Origin: Streptomyces antarcticus
GTDB taxonomy: Bacteria; Actinomycetota; Actinomycetes; Streptomycetales; Streptomycetaceae
NCBI RefSeq assembly: GCF_026627255.1
Contig: NZ_JAPNLM010000001.1
Location: forward strand, 1 to 64,000
Direction: 5' to 3'
Length of the DNA: 64,000 nt
The position numbers and the translations under genes were made by a program. Below are positions 1 through 10,572 of the stretch, in pieces; the first letter of the stretch is position 1; each line of letters begins with the position of its first letter. The notes below the pieces were generated by a model. It was not told the DNA's origin, searched no databases, and was given only the letters and a program-made list of their open reading frames with translations.

Positions 1-16
1 TCAAACTCTCCATGAA
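1..16 (-). rRNA. 16S rRNA gene, extreme 5' end (partial)
   Basis: On the minus strand the first bases read GGAGAGTTTGA, the conserved start of bacterial 16S rRNA; only about 16 nt are inside the window. The mature end is placed by aligning GAGTTTGA with E. coli positions 9-16, so it is approximate. The rest of the operon lies to the left. Confidence 0.85.
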
Positions 17-299
17 TGTTTACCCGTAATCGGGTGCACACACACTTAGAGCGGGACAATCAAGTCGGAATAAGACCGATCGTCCACAACGTCCTCGCTG
101 TGTAATTGCCTGCAAGCACACCGGAAATCCGGAGCCCCACAGGACTTTTTCAAAGGAACCTCATCCACCGAAATGGACGGGGTATCAACTTCTGGCGTTG
201 ATTTTTGGCACGCTGTTGAGTTCTCAAGGAACGGACGCTTCCTTTGTACTCACCCTCTCGGGCTTTCCTCCGGGCTTTCGTTCTGTTCTTGCGTTTCCG

Positions 300-308
300 A
301 CTCTATCA
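300..308 (-). promoter_or_regulatory. rrn promoter -10 element, proximal
   Basis: The minus strand reads TGATAGAGT, an extended -10 (TGn followed by TAGAGT). No good -35 hexamer is visible at 17-18 nt. It is the copy nearest the 16S gene of three similar elements spaced 81 and 87 bp apart. Confidence 0.5.
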
Positions 309-380
309 GACTCTCTCGGGCCTGACTTCCTCGGCGCTTTCCAGGTATTCGCTTTCGCGCTTTCCTTTCCGGCGATTCCG

Positions 381-389
381 ACTCTACCA
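381..389 (-). promoter_or_regulatory. rrn promoter -10 element, middle
   Basis: The minus strand reads TGGTAGAGT, again TGn plus TAGAGT. A GTGACA hexamer lies 15 nt upstream, which is a short spacer. The following GTCGGAA is shared with the proximal copy, suggesting duplication of a promoter module. Confidence 0.5.
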
Positions 390-467
390 GATTCATTTCC
401 GTGTCACTGTCGACTGGATTTGAATTCCGGCGGCCTGCGGAGGGCCTTTCCCTTTCGGGTGGACCAG

Positions 468-476
468 ACTTTATCA
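468..476 (-). promoter_or_regulatory. rrn promoter -10 element, distal
   Basis: The minus strand reads TGATAAAGT, the most diverged of the three extended -10 elements. Multiple tandem promoters are usual for Streptomyces rRNA operons. No convincing -35 hexamer is seen. Confidence 0.4.
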
Positions 477-568
477 GGTCTCCCTGGGCAGTTGATCCCA
501 CCCGCCCGCGGGCGTACAGGCACACATGTGTGCCCGAGTGCCGTGCGAGGTGGAGAGGTAAACGTACT

Positions 569-608
569 GGAGCGGGGCCCCCGGACGCAAATCCGGTTGC
601 CCCGCTCC
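569..608 (-). terminator. rnj terminator hairpin
   Basis: A perfect 10-bp outer stem (GGAGCGGGGC with GCCCCGCTCC) encloses a second 5-bp stem (CCGGA/TCCGG). It lies 23 nt beyond the rnj stop codon and upstream of the rRNA promoters. There is no U-tract, as is common in Streptomyces terminators. Confidence 0.7.
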
Positions 609-630
609 CGTGGGGTCGCTACGGCGGAGG

Positions 631-2316
631 TCAGACCTCGACGACGACCGGAAGGATCATCGGGCGGCGGCGGTAGCTGTCCGAGACCCACTTGCCCATG
701 GTCCGGCGAATGAGCTGCTGGATCTGGTGGGGCTCGGCCACACCGTCGGCGGCGGCGCGGGCGATCGACTCCCCGATCTTCGCGACGACCGGGCCGAAGG
801 CCCCGTCGTCGATGCCGGAGCCTCGGGCCTGGATGTTCGGGCCGCTGACGATCTTGCCCGTGGTGCTGTCCACCACGACGTAGACCGAGATGATGCCCTC
901 GTCGCCGAGGATCCTGCGGTCCTTGAGCGAGGCCTCGGTGACATCGCCGACCGAGAGGCCGTCCACGTACACGTAGCCGGCCTGGACCTTGCCCGAGATG
1001 CGGGCCTTGCCGTCGATGAGGTCGACGACGACGCCGTCCTCCGCGATGACGATGCGGTCCTTCGGGACGCCGGTCAGGGCGCCGAGCTCGGCGTTGGCGC
1101 GCAGGTGGCGCCATTCGCCGTGGACCGGCATCAGGTTCCGCGGCTTGCAGATGTTGTAGAAGTACAGCAGCTCGCCGGCGGAGGCGTGGCCGGAGACGTG
1201 CACCTTGGCGTTGCCCTTGTGCACGACGTTGGCGCCCCAGCGGGTCAGCCCGTTGATCACGCGGTAAACCGCGTTCTCGTTGCCCGGGATCAGGGACGAC
1301 GCCAGGATCACCGTGTCGCCGGGGACGATCCGGATCTGGTGGTCGCGGTTGGCCATGCGGGACAGGGCCGCCATCGGCTCGCCCTGGGAACCCGTGCAGA
1401 CGAGGACGACCTCGTGGGCCGGCAGGTCGTCGAGGGTCTTGACGTCCACGACGAGGCCCGGCGGGACCTTGAGGTAGCCCAGGTCACGGGCGATGCCCAT
1501 GTTGCGGACCATCGAGCGGCCGACGAAGGCGACCCTGCGGCCGTACTCGTGAGCGGCGTCCAGGATCTGCTGGATGCGGTGCACGTGGCTGGCGAAGCTG
1601 GCCACGATGATCCGGCTGTGGGCGTTCGCGAAGACCGTGCGCAGGACGTTCGAGATCTCACGCTCGGGCGGGACGAAGCCCGGGACCTCGGCGTTCGTCG
1701 AGTCCGAGAGGAGAAGGTCGATGCCCTCTTCGCTCAGGCGCGCGAACGCGTGCAGGTCGGTGAGGCGGTTGTCCAGCGGGAGCTGGTCCATCTTGAAGTC
1801 GCCGGTGGCGACGACCAGGCCCGCGGGGGTCCGGATCGCGACGGCCAGGGCGTCGGGGATGGAGTGGTTGACGGCGATGAACTCGCAGTCGAAGGGGCCG
1901 AGGTTCTCGCGCTCGCCTTCCTTCACCTCGAGGGTGTAGGGGCGGATGCGGTGCTCCTGGAGCTTCGCCTCGATGAGGGCCAGCGTCAGCTTGGAGCCGA
2001 TCAGCGGAATGTCCGGCTTCTCCCGGAGGAGGTAGGGGACGGCGCCGATGTGGTCCTCGTGGCCGTGCGTGAGCACGATGCCCTCGATGTCGTCCAGCCG
2101 GTCCCGGATGGACGAGAAGTCCGGAAGGATCAGGTCGATGCCCGGCTGCTCCTCCTCGGGGAAGAGGACGCCGCAGTCGACGATCAGCAGACGGCCGTCG
2201 AACTCGAAGACGGTCATGTTGCGACCGATCTCGCCGAGCCCGCCCAGGGGGGTGACCCGGAGGGCGCCCTTGGGAAGCTTCGGCGGCAGGCCGAGTTCAG
2301 GATGCGGATGGCTCAA
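631..2316 (-). CDS. rnj: Ribonuclease J
   Basis: This is a metallo-beta-lactamase/beta-CASP ribonuclease of 561 residues with 5'-3' exonuclease and endonuclease activity in mRNA decay and rRNA maturation. The zinc motif HGHEDH is at about residues 84-89, after the conserved GGLGEIGRNM segment. Family knowledge places a beta-CASP domain next and a C-terminal dimerisation domain. A TTG start at 2316 was chosen because GAGGAGAG precedes it and the protein then begins SHPHPELG as in other Streptomyces; an ATG 42 nt upstream adds 14 residues that look unlike the family. It lies downstream of dapA and directly upstream of an rRNA operon. A hairpin sits just before its ribosome site. Confidence 0.95.
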   Translation of the reverse strand: MSHPHPELGLPPKLPKGALRVTPLGGLGEIGRNMTVFEFDGRLLIVDCGVLFPEEEQPGIDLILPDFSSIRDRLDDIEGIVLTHGHEDHIGAVPYLLREKPDIPLIGSKLTLALIEAKLQEHRIRPYTLEVKEGERENLGPFDCEFIAVNHSIPDALAVAIRTPAGLVVATGDFKMDQLPLDNRLTDLHAFARLSEEGIDLLLSDSTNAEVPGFVPPEREISNVLRTVFANAHSRIIVASFASHVHRIQQILDAAHEYGRRVAFVGRSMVRNMGIARDLGYLKVPPGLVVDVKTLDDLPAHEVVLVCTGSQGEPMAALSRMANRDHQIRIVPGDTVILASSLIPGNENAVYRVINGLTRWGANVVHKGNAKVHVSGHASAGELLYFYNICKPRNLMPVHGEWRHLRANAELGALTGVPKDRIVIAEDGVVVDLIDGKARISGKVQAGYVYVDGLSVGDVTEASLKDRRILGDEGIISVYVVVDSTTGKIVSGPNIQARGSGIDDGAFGPVVAKIGESIARAAADGVAEPHQIQQLIRRTMGKWVSDSYRRRPMILPVVVEV

Positions 2317-2334
2317 AAGTCTCTCCTCACCACA

Positions 2335-2366
2335 CGCGCCACGTACCTCGGAAGGCACGTGGCGCG
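2335..2366 (-). promoter_or_regulatory. Hairpin in the dapA-rnj gap, next to the rnj ribosome site
   Basis: A perfect 10-bp stem (CGCGCCACGT with ACGTGGCGCG) and a 12-nt loop lie 65 nt after the dapA stop and about 6 nt before the rnj Shine-Dalgarno. It could be the dapA terminator, or a 5'-UTR element controlling rnj if the two genes are read as one transcript. The sequence does not decide between these. Confidence 0.6.
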
Positions 2367-2430
2367 CATGTCATTCGTGCACTTGCTGTTGTCTGTGTGG
2401 GTCGTGCTTATTCAGTTGTGAAGTCTGTTG

Positions 2431-3330
2431 TCAGAGCTGTACCCCGCCGGCGGCGAGGTCGAGCGCCAGCCGTGCCGTCTCTTCGGCGGTCAGCTCGACC
2501 AGGGGGAGCCGCAGCGGGCCGGCGGGCAGGCCCTGCAGGCCCAGCGCGGCCTTGGTGGTCATCACGCCCTGGGTGCGGAACATGCCGGTGAAGACCGGGA
2601 GCAGCTTCTGGTGGATCTCGGCTGCCTTCTGGACGTCTCCGCCCAGGTGGGCCTCCAGCATGGCGCGCAGCTCGGGTGTGACCACGTGGCTGACCACGGA
2701 CACGAAGCCGACCCCGCCGATGGACAGGAGGGGCAGGTTCAGCATGTCGTCGCCGGAGTACCAGGCCAGGCCGCTGCGCGCGATGGCCCAGCTGGCGAGG
2801 CCCAGGTCGCCCTTGGCGTCCTTGTTGGCCACGATGCGGGGGTGCTCGCCGAGCCGGACCAGGGTTTCGGTGTCGATGGGGACACCGCTGCGGCCGGGGA
2901 TGTCGTAGAGCATGACCGGCAGGCCGGTCGCGTCGGCGATCGCCGTGAAGTGCCGGAAGAGGCCTTCCTGCGGCGGCTTGCTGTAGTACGGGGTGACGGC
3001 GAGGAGGCCGTGGGCGCCCGTGCGCTCGGCCTCGCGGGCCAGCTCCAGGGTGTGCCGGGTGTCGTTCGTACCGATGCCGGCGACCACGTGGGCGCGGTCT
3101 CCGACGGCTTCGAGGACGGCTCGTACGAGGTCGTTTTTCTCCGCGTCGGTGGTGGTCGGCGACTCACCGGTGGTGCCGTTGACGATCAGGCCGTCGTTGC
3201 CTGCGTCGACCAGGTGGGCGGCGAGCCGCTGCGCGCCGTCGAGGTCGAGTGCGCCATCCGCCGTGAACGGCGTGATCATGGCGGTGAGGACCCGCCCGAA
3301 GGGGGTCTGCGGAGTCGAGATCGGAGCCAT
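2431..3330 (-). CDS. dapA: 4-hydroxy-tetrahydrodipicolinate synthase
   Basis: This cytosolic TIM-barrel aldolase condenses pyruvate with aspartate semialdehyde, the first committed step of the diaminopimelate/lysine pathway. The protein has 299 residues, the usual length. NGTTGES (residues 51-57) is the pyruvate-binding loop, Tyr142 in LYDIPGR the proton-relay tyrosine, and Lys170 in VANKDAKGD the Schiff-base lysine. The ATG at 3330 gives the family N-terminus; the open frame continues upstream into thyX sequence, which is read-through, not a fusion. The ribosome site is weak. dapB, two steps on in the pathway, lies about 2.5 kb away on the same strand with thyX between. Confidence 0.95.
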   Translation of the reverse strand: MAPISTPQTPFGRVLTAMITPFTADGALDLDGAQRLAAHLVDAGNDGLIVNGTTGESPTTTDAEKNDLVRAVLEAVGDRAHVVAGIGTNDTRHTLELAREAERTGAHGLLAVTPYYSKPPQEGLFRHFTAIADATGLPVMLYDIPGRSGVPIDTETLVRLGEHPRIVANKDAKGDLGLASWAIARSGLAWYSGDDMLNLPLLSIGGVGFVSVVSHVVTPELRAMLEAHLGGDVQKAAEIHQKLLPVFTGMFRTQGVMTTKAALGLQGLPAGPLRLPLVELTAEETARLALDLAAGGVQL

Positions 3331-3397
3331 GGGTAACACGCTACTCGCTGCCACGCTCGTGGTGTCCCCTCGGGGGACGTCAACGGGGTGTTGGACG

Positions 3398-3433
3398 CCG
3401 GCACTGCCTGCTCGGGGGTTCAGGCAGTGCCGG
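3398..3433 (-). terminator. thyX terminator hairpin
   Basis: A perfect 13-bp stem (CCGGCACTGCCTG and its complement) with a 10-nt loop lies about 100 nt beyond the thyX stop codon and 67 nt before the dapA start. A smaller 6-bp hairpin follows at 3364-3378. Together they suggest that dapA has its own promoter. Confidence 0.7.
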
Positions 3434-3530
3434 GTCCGTTTGATCAGCCTAGATGAACTTCCCGAAACGCCGCAATACGGACACTTGGGACTTGAGTCCG
3501 CACATCTGTACGTCGCGGGTGTACCGGCCC

Positions 3531-4271
3531 TTACGGGGCAACGCGACCGTTGCCGTTGAAGGCCGAGTACGTGAGCGGCATGAGCCGCGCCCAGTGCTGC
3601 TCCATCTTCTCGCCGACCATCTCGATCTCCCGCTGCGGGAAGGAAGGCACGGCCGCGAGCTCGTGCTGCGTACGGAGACCGAGGAAGTGCATCAGCGAGC
3701 GGGCGTTGCACGTGGCGTACATCGAGGAGAAAAGACCGACCGGCAGGACCGAACGGGCAACCTCCCGGGCCACGCCCGCGTCGAGCATCTCCTGGTACGC
3801 CTGGTAGGCCTGGAGGTAGGAGTCCTCCATGACGCGGCCGGTCAGCTCCTGCTGCGCCCGGGTGCCCTCGACGAAGACGTACTTGCCCGGGCGGCCCTCC
3901 TGGACGAGCTTGCGCTCGGCGTCGGGGACGTAGAAGACCGGCTCGAGGTTCCGGTAGCGGCCCGACTCCTCGTTGTAGGACCAGCCCACGCGGTGGCGCA
4001 TGAACTCGCGGAACACGAAGATCGGGGCGCTGATGAAGAAGGTCATCGAGTTGTGCTCGAAGGGGCTGCCGTGGCGGTCGCGCATCAGGTAGTTGATCAG
4101 GCCCTTGGAGCGCTCCGGGTCCTTCTGGAGCTCCTCCAGGGACTGCTCGCCGGCCGTGGAGACCCGGGCGGCCCACAGCACGTCGGAGTCGGCGGCGGAG
4201 TGCTTCACCAGCTCCACCGTCACATCGCTGCGGAAGCTGGGTTTCAGATCTGAAGCGGCGGTGTCGCTCAC
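3531..4271 (-). CDS. thyX: Flavin-dependent thymidylate synthase
   Basis: ThyX makes dTMP from dUMP using FAD, NADPH and methylene-tetrahydrofolate. The 246-residue protein carries the signature RHRVGWS at residues 92-98 (family motif RHRxxSxN-like), with the neighbouring MTFFISAPIFVFREFMR substrate/flavin segment. The ATG at 4271 is preceded by AAGGACCCCGG. It is the first gene of the leftward thyX-dapA-rnj run and is separated from dapA by a strong hairpin. No ThyA is seen in the window. Confidence 0.96.
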   Translation of the reverse strand: MSDTAASDLKPSFRSDVTVELVKHSAADSDVLWAARVSTAGEQSLEELQKDPERSKGLINYLMRDRHGSPFEHNSMTFFISAPIFVFREFMRHRVGWSYNEESGRYRNLEPVFYVPDAERKLVQEGRPGKYVFVEGTRAQQELTGRVMEDSYLQAYQAYQEMLDAGVAREVARSVLPVGLFSSMYATCNARSLMHFLGLRTQHELAAVPSFPQREIEMVGEKMEQHWARLMPLTYSAFNGNGRVAP

Positions 4272-4500
4272 CGGGGTCCTTCCAAACGTGCGTCCTGGGG
4301 CGCGCCCACTCTACGTCGCCGCCCGCGCCGCCCACGCGCACGCGCACGGGAGGGGACCCGGACGAACTGACGCGGCGCCATAAAGTTTGGTTAATGTGCC
4401 GGATTCCGGCACCGATCGGGCGCTTCGGACGTCATAACGGGTAGCACGCGCATCCACCCGCCGCCCCGTTCCGGGCCCGATAGCGAGGAGAGCCGCTCCC

Positions 4501-4740
4501 ATGTTCCGCCGGCGCGAACCCGTCCCGTTCGCCTTCGTCGCCGAGGCCGACCGTTTCCGCAGCAATGTCACTCCGCCGCCGCGCGAGAGTCTGAGCAAGA
4601 CCCAGATGGCCGCCCGTAGTCTGGTCGGGCTGACCGTGGTGGCAGGGCTCGCCGGCTCGCTGCTCTTCGGTATGCCCGCACTGCAGCCGAGCAAGGCACC
4701 CGAGAAGTCGCAGCGGTCGGAGGCGTCCGAGGGGCGGTAG
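4501..4740 (+). CDS. Small single-pass membrane protein, unknown function
   Basis: This 79-residue protein is charged at the N-terminus (MFRRREPVPF) and has one hydrophobic segment at about residues 40-60 (SLVGLTVVAGLAGSLLFGM), followed by a short polar tail rich in Lys, Ser and Glu. A clear ribosome site, AGGAGAG, stands 9 nt before the ATG. It diverges from thyX and is followed by a PH-domain gene on the same strand 48 nt away. I do not recognise a family. Codon usage is normal, so it is probably a real gene. A topology with the N-terminus inside is suggested by the arginines. Confidence 0.7.
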   Translation: MFRRREPVPFAFVAEADRFRSNVTPPPRESLSKTQMAARSLVGLTVVAGLAGSLLFGMPALQPSKAPEKSQRSEASEGR

Positions 4741-4788
4741 CCTCACGGGCACAGCCCAACCGAACGTGCATGTGAGTGAGGTACAGCC

Positions 4789-5349
4789 GTGCCCCTGCCC
4801 TTCCTGACGGCCGACGGCGTGTTCGACGCGGACGAGGAGAGCGACGACGTACTCCCCCACGCCGACCACGACCGCTGGCGGCGGCCGTACCGGCCCGGTC
4901 CCTGGCGGGTGGCCATCGCCGCGCTGCTGCTCCTGCTCTCCGCCTTCATGCTGCTGGCCACGATGATCGTCGCCTTCGCGGGCACCTGGGGCGGGGCGGC
5001 CGTCTGTCTCGCCGCCGCGCTCTGCGTGGTCGGCTCGGCGCTGCAACTGCTGCGTACGGGCGTATGGGTGAGCCGTACGGGACTGCGCCGGATCGGTTTC
5101 TTCGGGACCCGCACGATCGCCTGGAGCGAGGTCGCCGAGTTCCGTACGGTGCAGCAGCCGGTGCGCTGGCTCGGTCTGCCGCGGACCGTGCAGGGGCAGG
5201 CCCTGACGGTGGCCGCGCGCGATGGTGCGGAGCTGCCGGTGCTCCTGACCGACCACAACGCCGACTTCCTGTCCCGGTCGGAGGCCTTCGACCGGGCCGC
5301 CGACACGCTCGGGGCGTGGGCCGACGAGTACCGGCCCGTGCCCGCCTGA
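4789..5349 (+). CDS. PH-domain-like membrane protein
   Basis: This 186-residue protein has an acidic N-terminal 30 residues, two closely spaced hydrophobic helices at about 43-90, and a C-terminal part with the pattern of bacterial PH-like proteins (VWVSRTGLRRIGFFGTRTI, then WSEVAEFR). These proteins are usually membrane-attached, but their exact role is unknown. The start is GTG at 4789 with TGAGG 8 nt upstream. It probably forms a small transcription unit with the preceding 79-residue membrane protein and converges on the gene at 5398, with a shared hairpin between them. Confidence 0.75.
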   Translation: MPLPFLTADGVFDADEESDDVLPHADHDRWRRPYRPGPWRVAIAALLLLLSAFMLLATMIVAFAGTWGGAAVCLAAALCVVGSALQLLRTGVWVSRTGLRRIGFFGTRTIAWSEVAEFRTVQQPVRWLGLPRTVQGQALTVAARDGAELPVLLTDHNADFLSRSEAFDRAADTLGAWADEYRPVPA

Positions 5350-5382
5350 CGCGCGCCGGAGCGGCGTACGAAGGCCTGTGGA

Positions 5383-5414
5383 GGCCCGTACGGGGGATCA
5401 GCCCTGTACGGGCC
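5383..5414. terminator. Bidirectional terminator between convergent genes
   Basis: A 9-bp stem (GGCCCGTAC with GTACGGGCC), continued inward by a GGG/CCC stem, lies between the convergent genes ending at 5349 and 5398 and overlaps the stop codon of the leftward one. Confidence 0.6.
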
Positions 5415-5850
5415 TTCCGGCGTGCAGGGCGATCGCCCGCTGCATGGCCTTGCGGGCCCGCGGGGTGTCGCGGGCGTCGCGGTAGGCGACGGCCAGGCGG
5501 AACCAGCTGCGCCAGTCCCCCGGCTCGTCCTCGGTCTCGGCCCTGCGGCGCGCGAAGACCTCGTCGGCGGAGTCCCGCAGGATCCGCCCGTACCGGTCCC
5601 GCTCCAGCTCGTCCACGGGCAGGCCGCCCTCGGCTTCCAGCTCGGTCGCGAGCTGGTTGGCCCGGGTGACGAACTGCGTGTTCTTCCAGAGGAACCACAC
5701 GCCGATGACCGGCAGGATCAGCACGGCCACCCCGAAGGTGACGGTGAGCCAGGTGCCGTGCCGGATCAGCATCAGGCCCCGGCCGCCGGCCAGGACGAAG
5801 TAGACGACCAGGACGGCGGCCGTGAGGAAGTACGTGATCTTCGCGCGCAT
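5398..5850 (-). CDS. Membrane protein with a TPR-like tail
   Basis: The 150-residue protein has two transmembrane helices (about residues 6-22 and 35-55) and a helical cytoplasmic tail. The tail ends in a TPR-like unit (WRSWFRLAVAYRDARDTPRA), a pattern of protein-protein contact. The ATG at 5850 was chosen; an in-frame ATG 14 codons upstream would overlap the end of dapB. The ribosome site is weak, so translation may depend on coupling to dapB, whose stop is 10 nt away. It is the last gene of the run pnp, M16 peptidase, dapB. Its function is unknown. Confidence 0.7.
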   Translation of the reverse strand: MRAKITYFLTAAVLVVYFVLAGGRGLMLIRHGTWLTVTFGVAVLILPVIGVWFLWKNTQFVTRANQLATELEAEGGLPVDELERDRYGRILRDSADEVFARRRAETEDEPGDWRSWFRLAVAYRDARDTPRARKAMQRAIALHAGRPVQG

Positions 5851-5860
5851 AGTCGTGCCG

Positions 5861-8033
<2,173 letters not shown>

Positions 8034-8034
<1 letters not shown>

Positions 8035-10259
8035 CACTTGTCGGAGTCGTCCTTGTCAGCGTCGTCGTCGCCGGCGGCCTCGCCGTCGATCACGGGGATC
8101 AGGGAGAGCTTGCCGCGCGAGTCGATCTCGGCGATCTCCACCTGGACCTTGGTGCCGACCGCGAGCACGTCCTCGACGTTCTCCACGCGCTTGCCACCGG
8201 CGAGCTTGCGGATCTGCGAGATGTGCAGCAGACCGTCCTTGCCGGGCATCAGGGAGACGAAGGCACCGAAGGTGGTGGTCTTGACGACCGTACCCAGGTA
8301 GCGCTCGCCGACCTCCGGCATGGTCGGGTTGGCGATCGCGTTGATCGTGGCACGGGCGGCCTCGGCGGCCGGACCGTCGGAGGCACCGATGTAGATGGTG
8401 CCGTCGTCCTCGATCGTGATCTCGGCGCCGGTGTCCTCCTGGATCTGGTTGATCATCTTGCCCTTGGGCCCGATGACCTCGCCGATCTTGTCGACCGGGA
8501 TCTTGACCGTGATGATCCGCGGGGCGAAGGGGGACATGGCGTCCGGCGTGTCGATCGCTTCCATCATCACGTCGAGGATGTGGAGGCGGGCGTCGCGGGC
8601 CTGCGTGAGGGCGGCGGCCAGGACCGAGGCCGGGATGCCGTCGAGCTTGGTGTCCAGCTGGAGCGCGGTGACGAACTCCTTGGTGCCGGCGACCTTGAAG
8701 TCCATGTCGCCGAAGGCGTCCTCCGCACCGAGGATGTCGGTGAGGGCGACGTAGTGGGTCTTGCCGTCGATCTCCTGGGAGATCAGGCCCATGGCGATGC
8801 CGGCGACGGGGGCCTTGAGGGGCACACCGGCGTTCAGCAGCGACATGGTGGAGGCGCAGACCGAGCCCATGGACGTCGAACCGTTGGAGCTGAGGGCCTC
8901 GGACACCTGACGGATCGCGTAGGGGAACTCCTCGCGGGTCGGAAGGACCGGCACGATGGCGCGCTCGGCGAGCGCGCCGTGGCCGATCTCGCGGCGCTTG
9001 GGCGAGCCCACGCGGCCGGTCTCGCCGACGGAGTACGGCGGGAAGTTGTAGTTGTGCATGTAGCGCTTGCGGGTCACCGGGGAGAGGGTGTCCAGCTGCT
9101 GCTCCATGCGGAGCATGTTCAGGGTGGTGACGCCCAGGATCTGGGTCTCGCCACGCTCGAACAGCGCCGAGCCGTGCACGCGCGGGATGGCCTCGACCTC
9201 GGCGGCGAGGGTACGGATGTCCGTGATCCCGCGGCCGTCGATGCGGACCTTGTCCTTGATGACGCGCTCGCGCACCAGGGCCTTGGTCAGGCTGCGGTAG
9301 GCGGCGGAGATCTCCTTCTCGCGACCCTCGAAGGCCGGGAGGAGCTTCTCGGCGGCGATCTCCTTGACGCGGTCCAGCTCGGCCTCGCGGTCCTGCTTGC
9401 CCGCGATGGTCAGCGCCTGGGAGAGCTCGCCCTTGACCGCGGCCTTGAGGGCCTCGAACACGTCGTCCTGGTAGTCCAGGAAGACCGGGAACTCGCCCTC
9501 GGGCTTGGCGGCCTTGGCGGCCAGGTCGGCCTGGGCCTTGCAGAGGGCCTTGATGAACGGCTTCGCGGCGTCGAGACCGGCGGCCACGACCTCCTCGGTC
9601 GGCGCCTCGGCGCCGCCCTTGACGAGGGCGATGGTCTTCTCGGTGGCCTCGGCCTCGACCATCATGATCGCGACGTCACCGTCGTCGAGGGTGCGACCGG
9701 CGACGACCATGTCGAAGACGGCGTCCTCGAGCTCGGTGTGCGTCGGGAAGGCGACCCACTGGCCGCGGATCAGCGCGACGCGGACGCCGCCGATCGGGCC
9801 GGAGAAGGGCAGGCCCGCGAGCTGGGTGGACGCGGACGCGGCGTTGATCGCGACGACGTCGTACAGGTGGTCCGGGTTGAGCGCCATGATCGTGGCGACG
9901 ACCTGGATCTCGTTGCGCAGGCCCTTCTTGAAGGAGGGGCGCAGCGGGCGGTCGATCAGGCGGCAGGTGAGGATCGCGTCCTCGGAGGGCCGGCCTTCGC
10001 GACGGAAGAAGGAGCCGGGGATCTTGCCGGCCGCGTACTGCCGCTCCTCGACGTCCACCGTGAGGGGGAAGAAGTCGAGCTGGTCCTTGGGCTTCTTCGA
10101 CGCGGTGGTGGCGGACAGCACCATCGTGTCGTCGTCCAGGTAGGCAACGGCGGAGCCGGCGGCCTGGCGGGCCAGACGGCCCGTCTCGAAGCGGATGGTG
10201 CGGGTGCCGAAGGAACCGTTGTCAATGACGGCCTCGGCGTAGTGGGTCTCGTTCTCCAC
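8034..10259 (-). CDS. pnp: Polyribonucleotide nucleotidyltransferase (PNPase)
   Basis: PNPase degrades RNA phosphorolytically from the 3' end and in Streptomyces also adds 3' tails; the Streptomyces enzyme is also known as guanosine pentaphosphate synthetase I. Two RNase PH domains are seen (the second with [18 protein letters not shown]), then a KH domain ([20 protein letters not shown]) and an S1 domain ([26 protein letters not shown]) near the end, with an acidic tail. The GTG at 10259 gives the family start [10 protein letters not shown] (741 residues). An ATG five codons upstream (10274) also has a good GGAG site, so the start is not settled. It lies downstream of rpsO, with hairpins in the gap. 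Confidence 0.95.
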
Positions 10260-10443
10260 TAGCGTTTTCTCCATTTTCGTCGTCTCCGTCCGCCGCCCGT
10301 GTGGCGGTGGACGGTTGCGGAGAAGCGCTCCTGGCGTGCGGGCCGGTCTTCGATCGAAGCATCCGGTTCGGTGCCCGTGGGGGCGTTCCGGGTGCCACTA
10401 CCGAGGACCGGCGGCGTAGGGAGGGCGCTCCTCCTCTTCAGTT

Positions 10444-10475
10444 GTGCACGTCCTGCGTCTTCCTCGGACGTGCAC
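10444..10475 (-). promoter_or_regulatory. Hairpin in the rpsO-pnp intergenic region
   Basis: A perfect 10-bp stem (GTGCACGTCC with GGACGTGCAC) and 12-nt loop lie between the rpsO terminator and the pnp start. In S. coelicolor an rpsO-pnp intergenic hairpin is known to be cut by RNase III, controlling pnp. Whether this or the hairpin at 10528 is the equivalent is not clear. Confidence 0.55.
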
Positions 10476-10527
10476 GTGCGTCCGTGTCCAGACTACAAAG
10501 GGTCCGGTCCGTTGCGCACGTACGGCA

Positions 10528-10563
10528 AAGGGAGCGGCCCCCGGATGTGGGAACCGCTCCCTT
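10528..10563 (-). terminator. rpsO terminator hairpin
   Basis: A perfect 10-bp stem (AAGGGAGCGG with CCGCTCCCTT) begins 10 nt after the rpsO stop codon. It is likely leaky, since rpsO and pnp are partly cotranscribed in Streptomyces. Confidence 0.65.
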
Positions 10564-10572
10564 CACGGCGTG

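Larger units (their letters stand above)
17..560 (-). promoter_or_regulatory. rRNA operon leader and promoter region
   Basis: This gene-free stretch between the rnj terminator and the 16S gene matches the leader type known from Streptomyces rRNA operons. It ends in a conserved segment before the 16S start and contains, at 213-229, the minus-strand element CCTTGAGAACTCAACAG, a conserved actinobacterial leader motif near the antitermination/processing signals. Three similar extended -10 elements lie upstream and are listed separately. Reading frames here are low in complexity and lack ribosome sites, so no protein gene is supported. Confidence 0.8.

Noticed and set aside
198..713. Open reading frames across the rRNA leader and promoter region
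   Set aside because: They overlap the conserved rRNA leader and promoter motifs, have no ribosome site and no family pattern.
610..2421. 603-residue frame antisense to rnj
   Set aside because: Shadow of a well-supported gene; the composition (runs of Asp, Val, Arg) reflects GC-rich third codon positions of the other strand.
2431..4347. 638-residue apparent fusion of thyX-antiframe and dapA
   Set aside because: The upstream half is thyX read in another frame; dapA has its own start and standard length.
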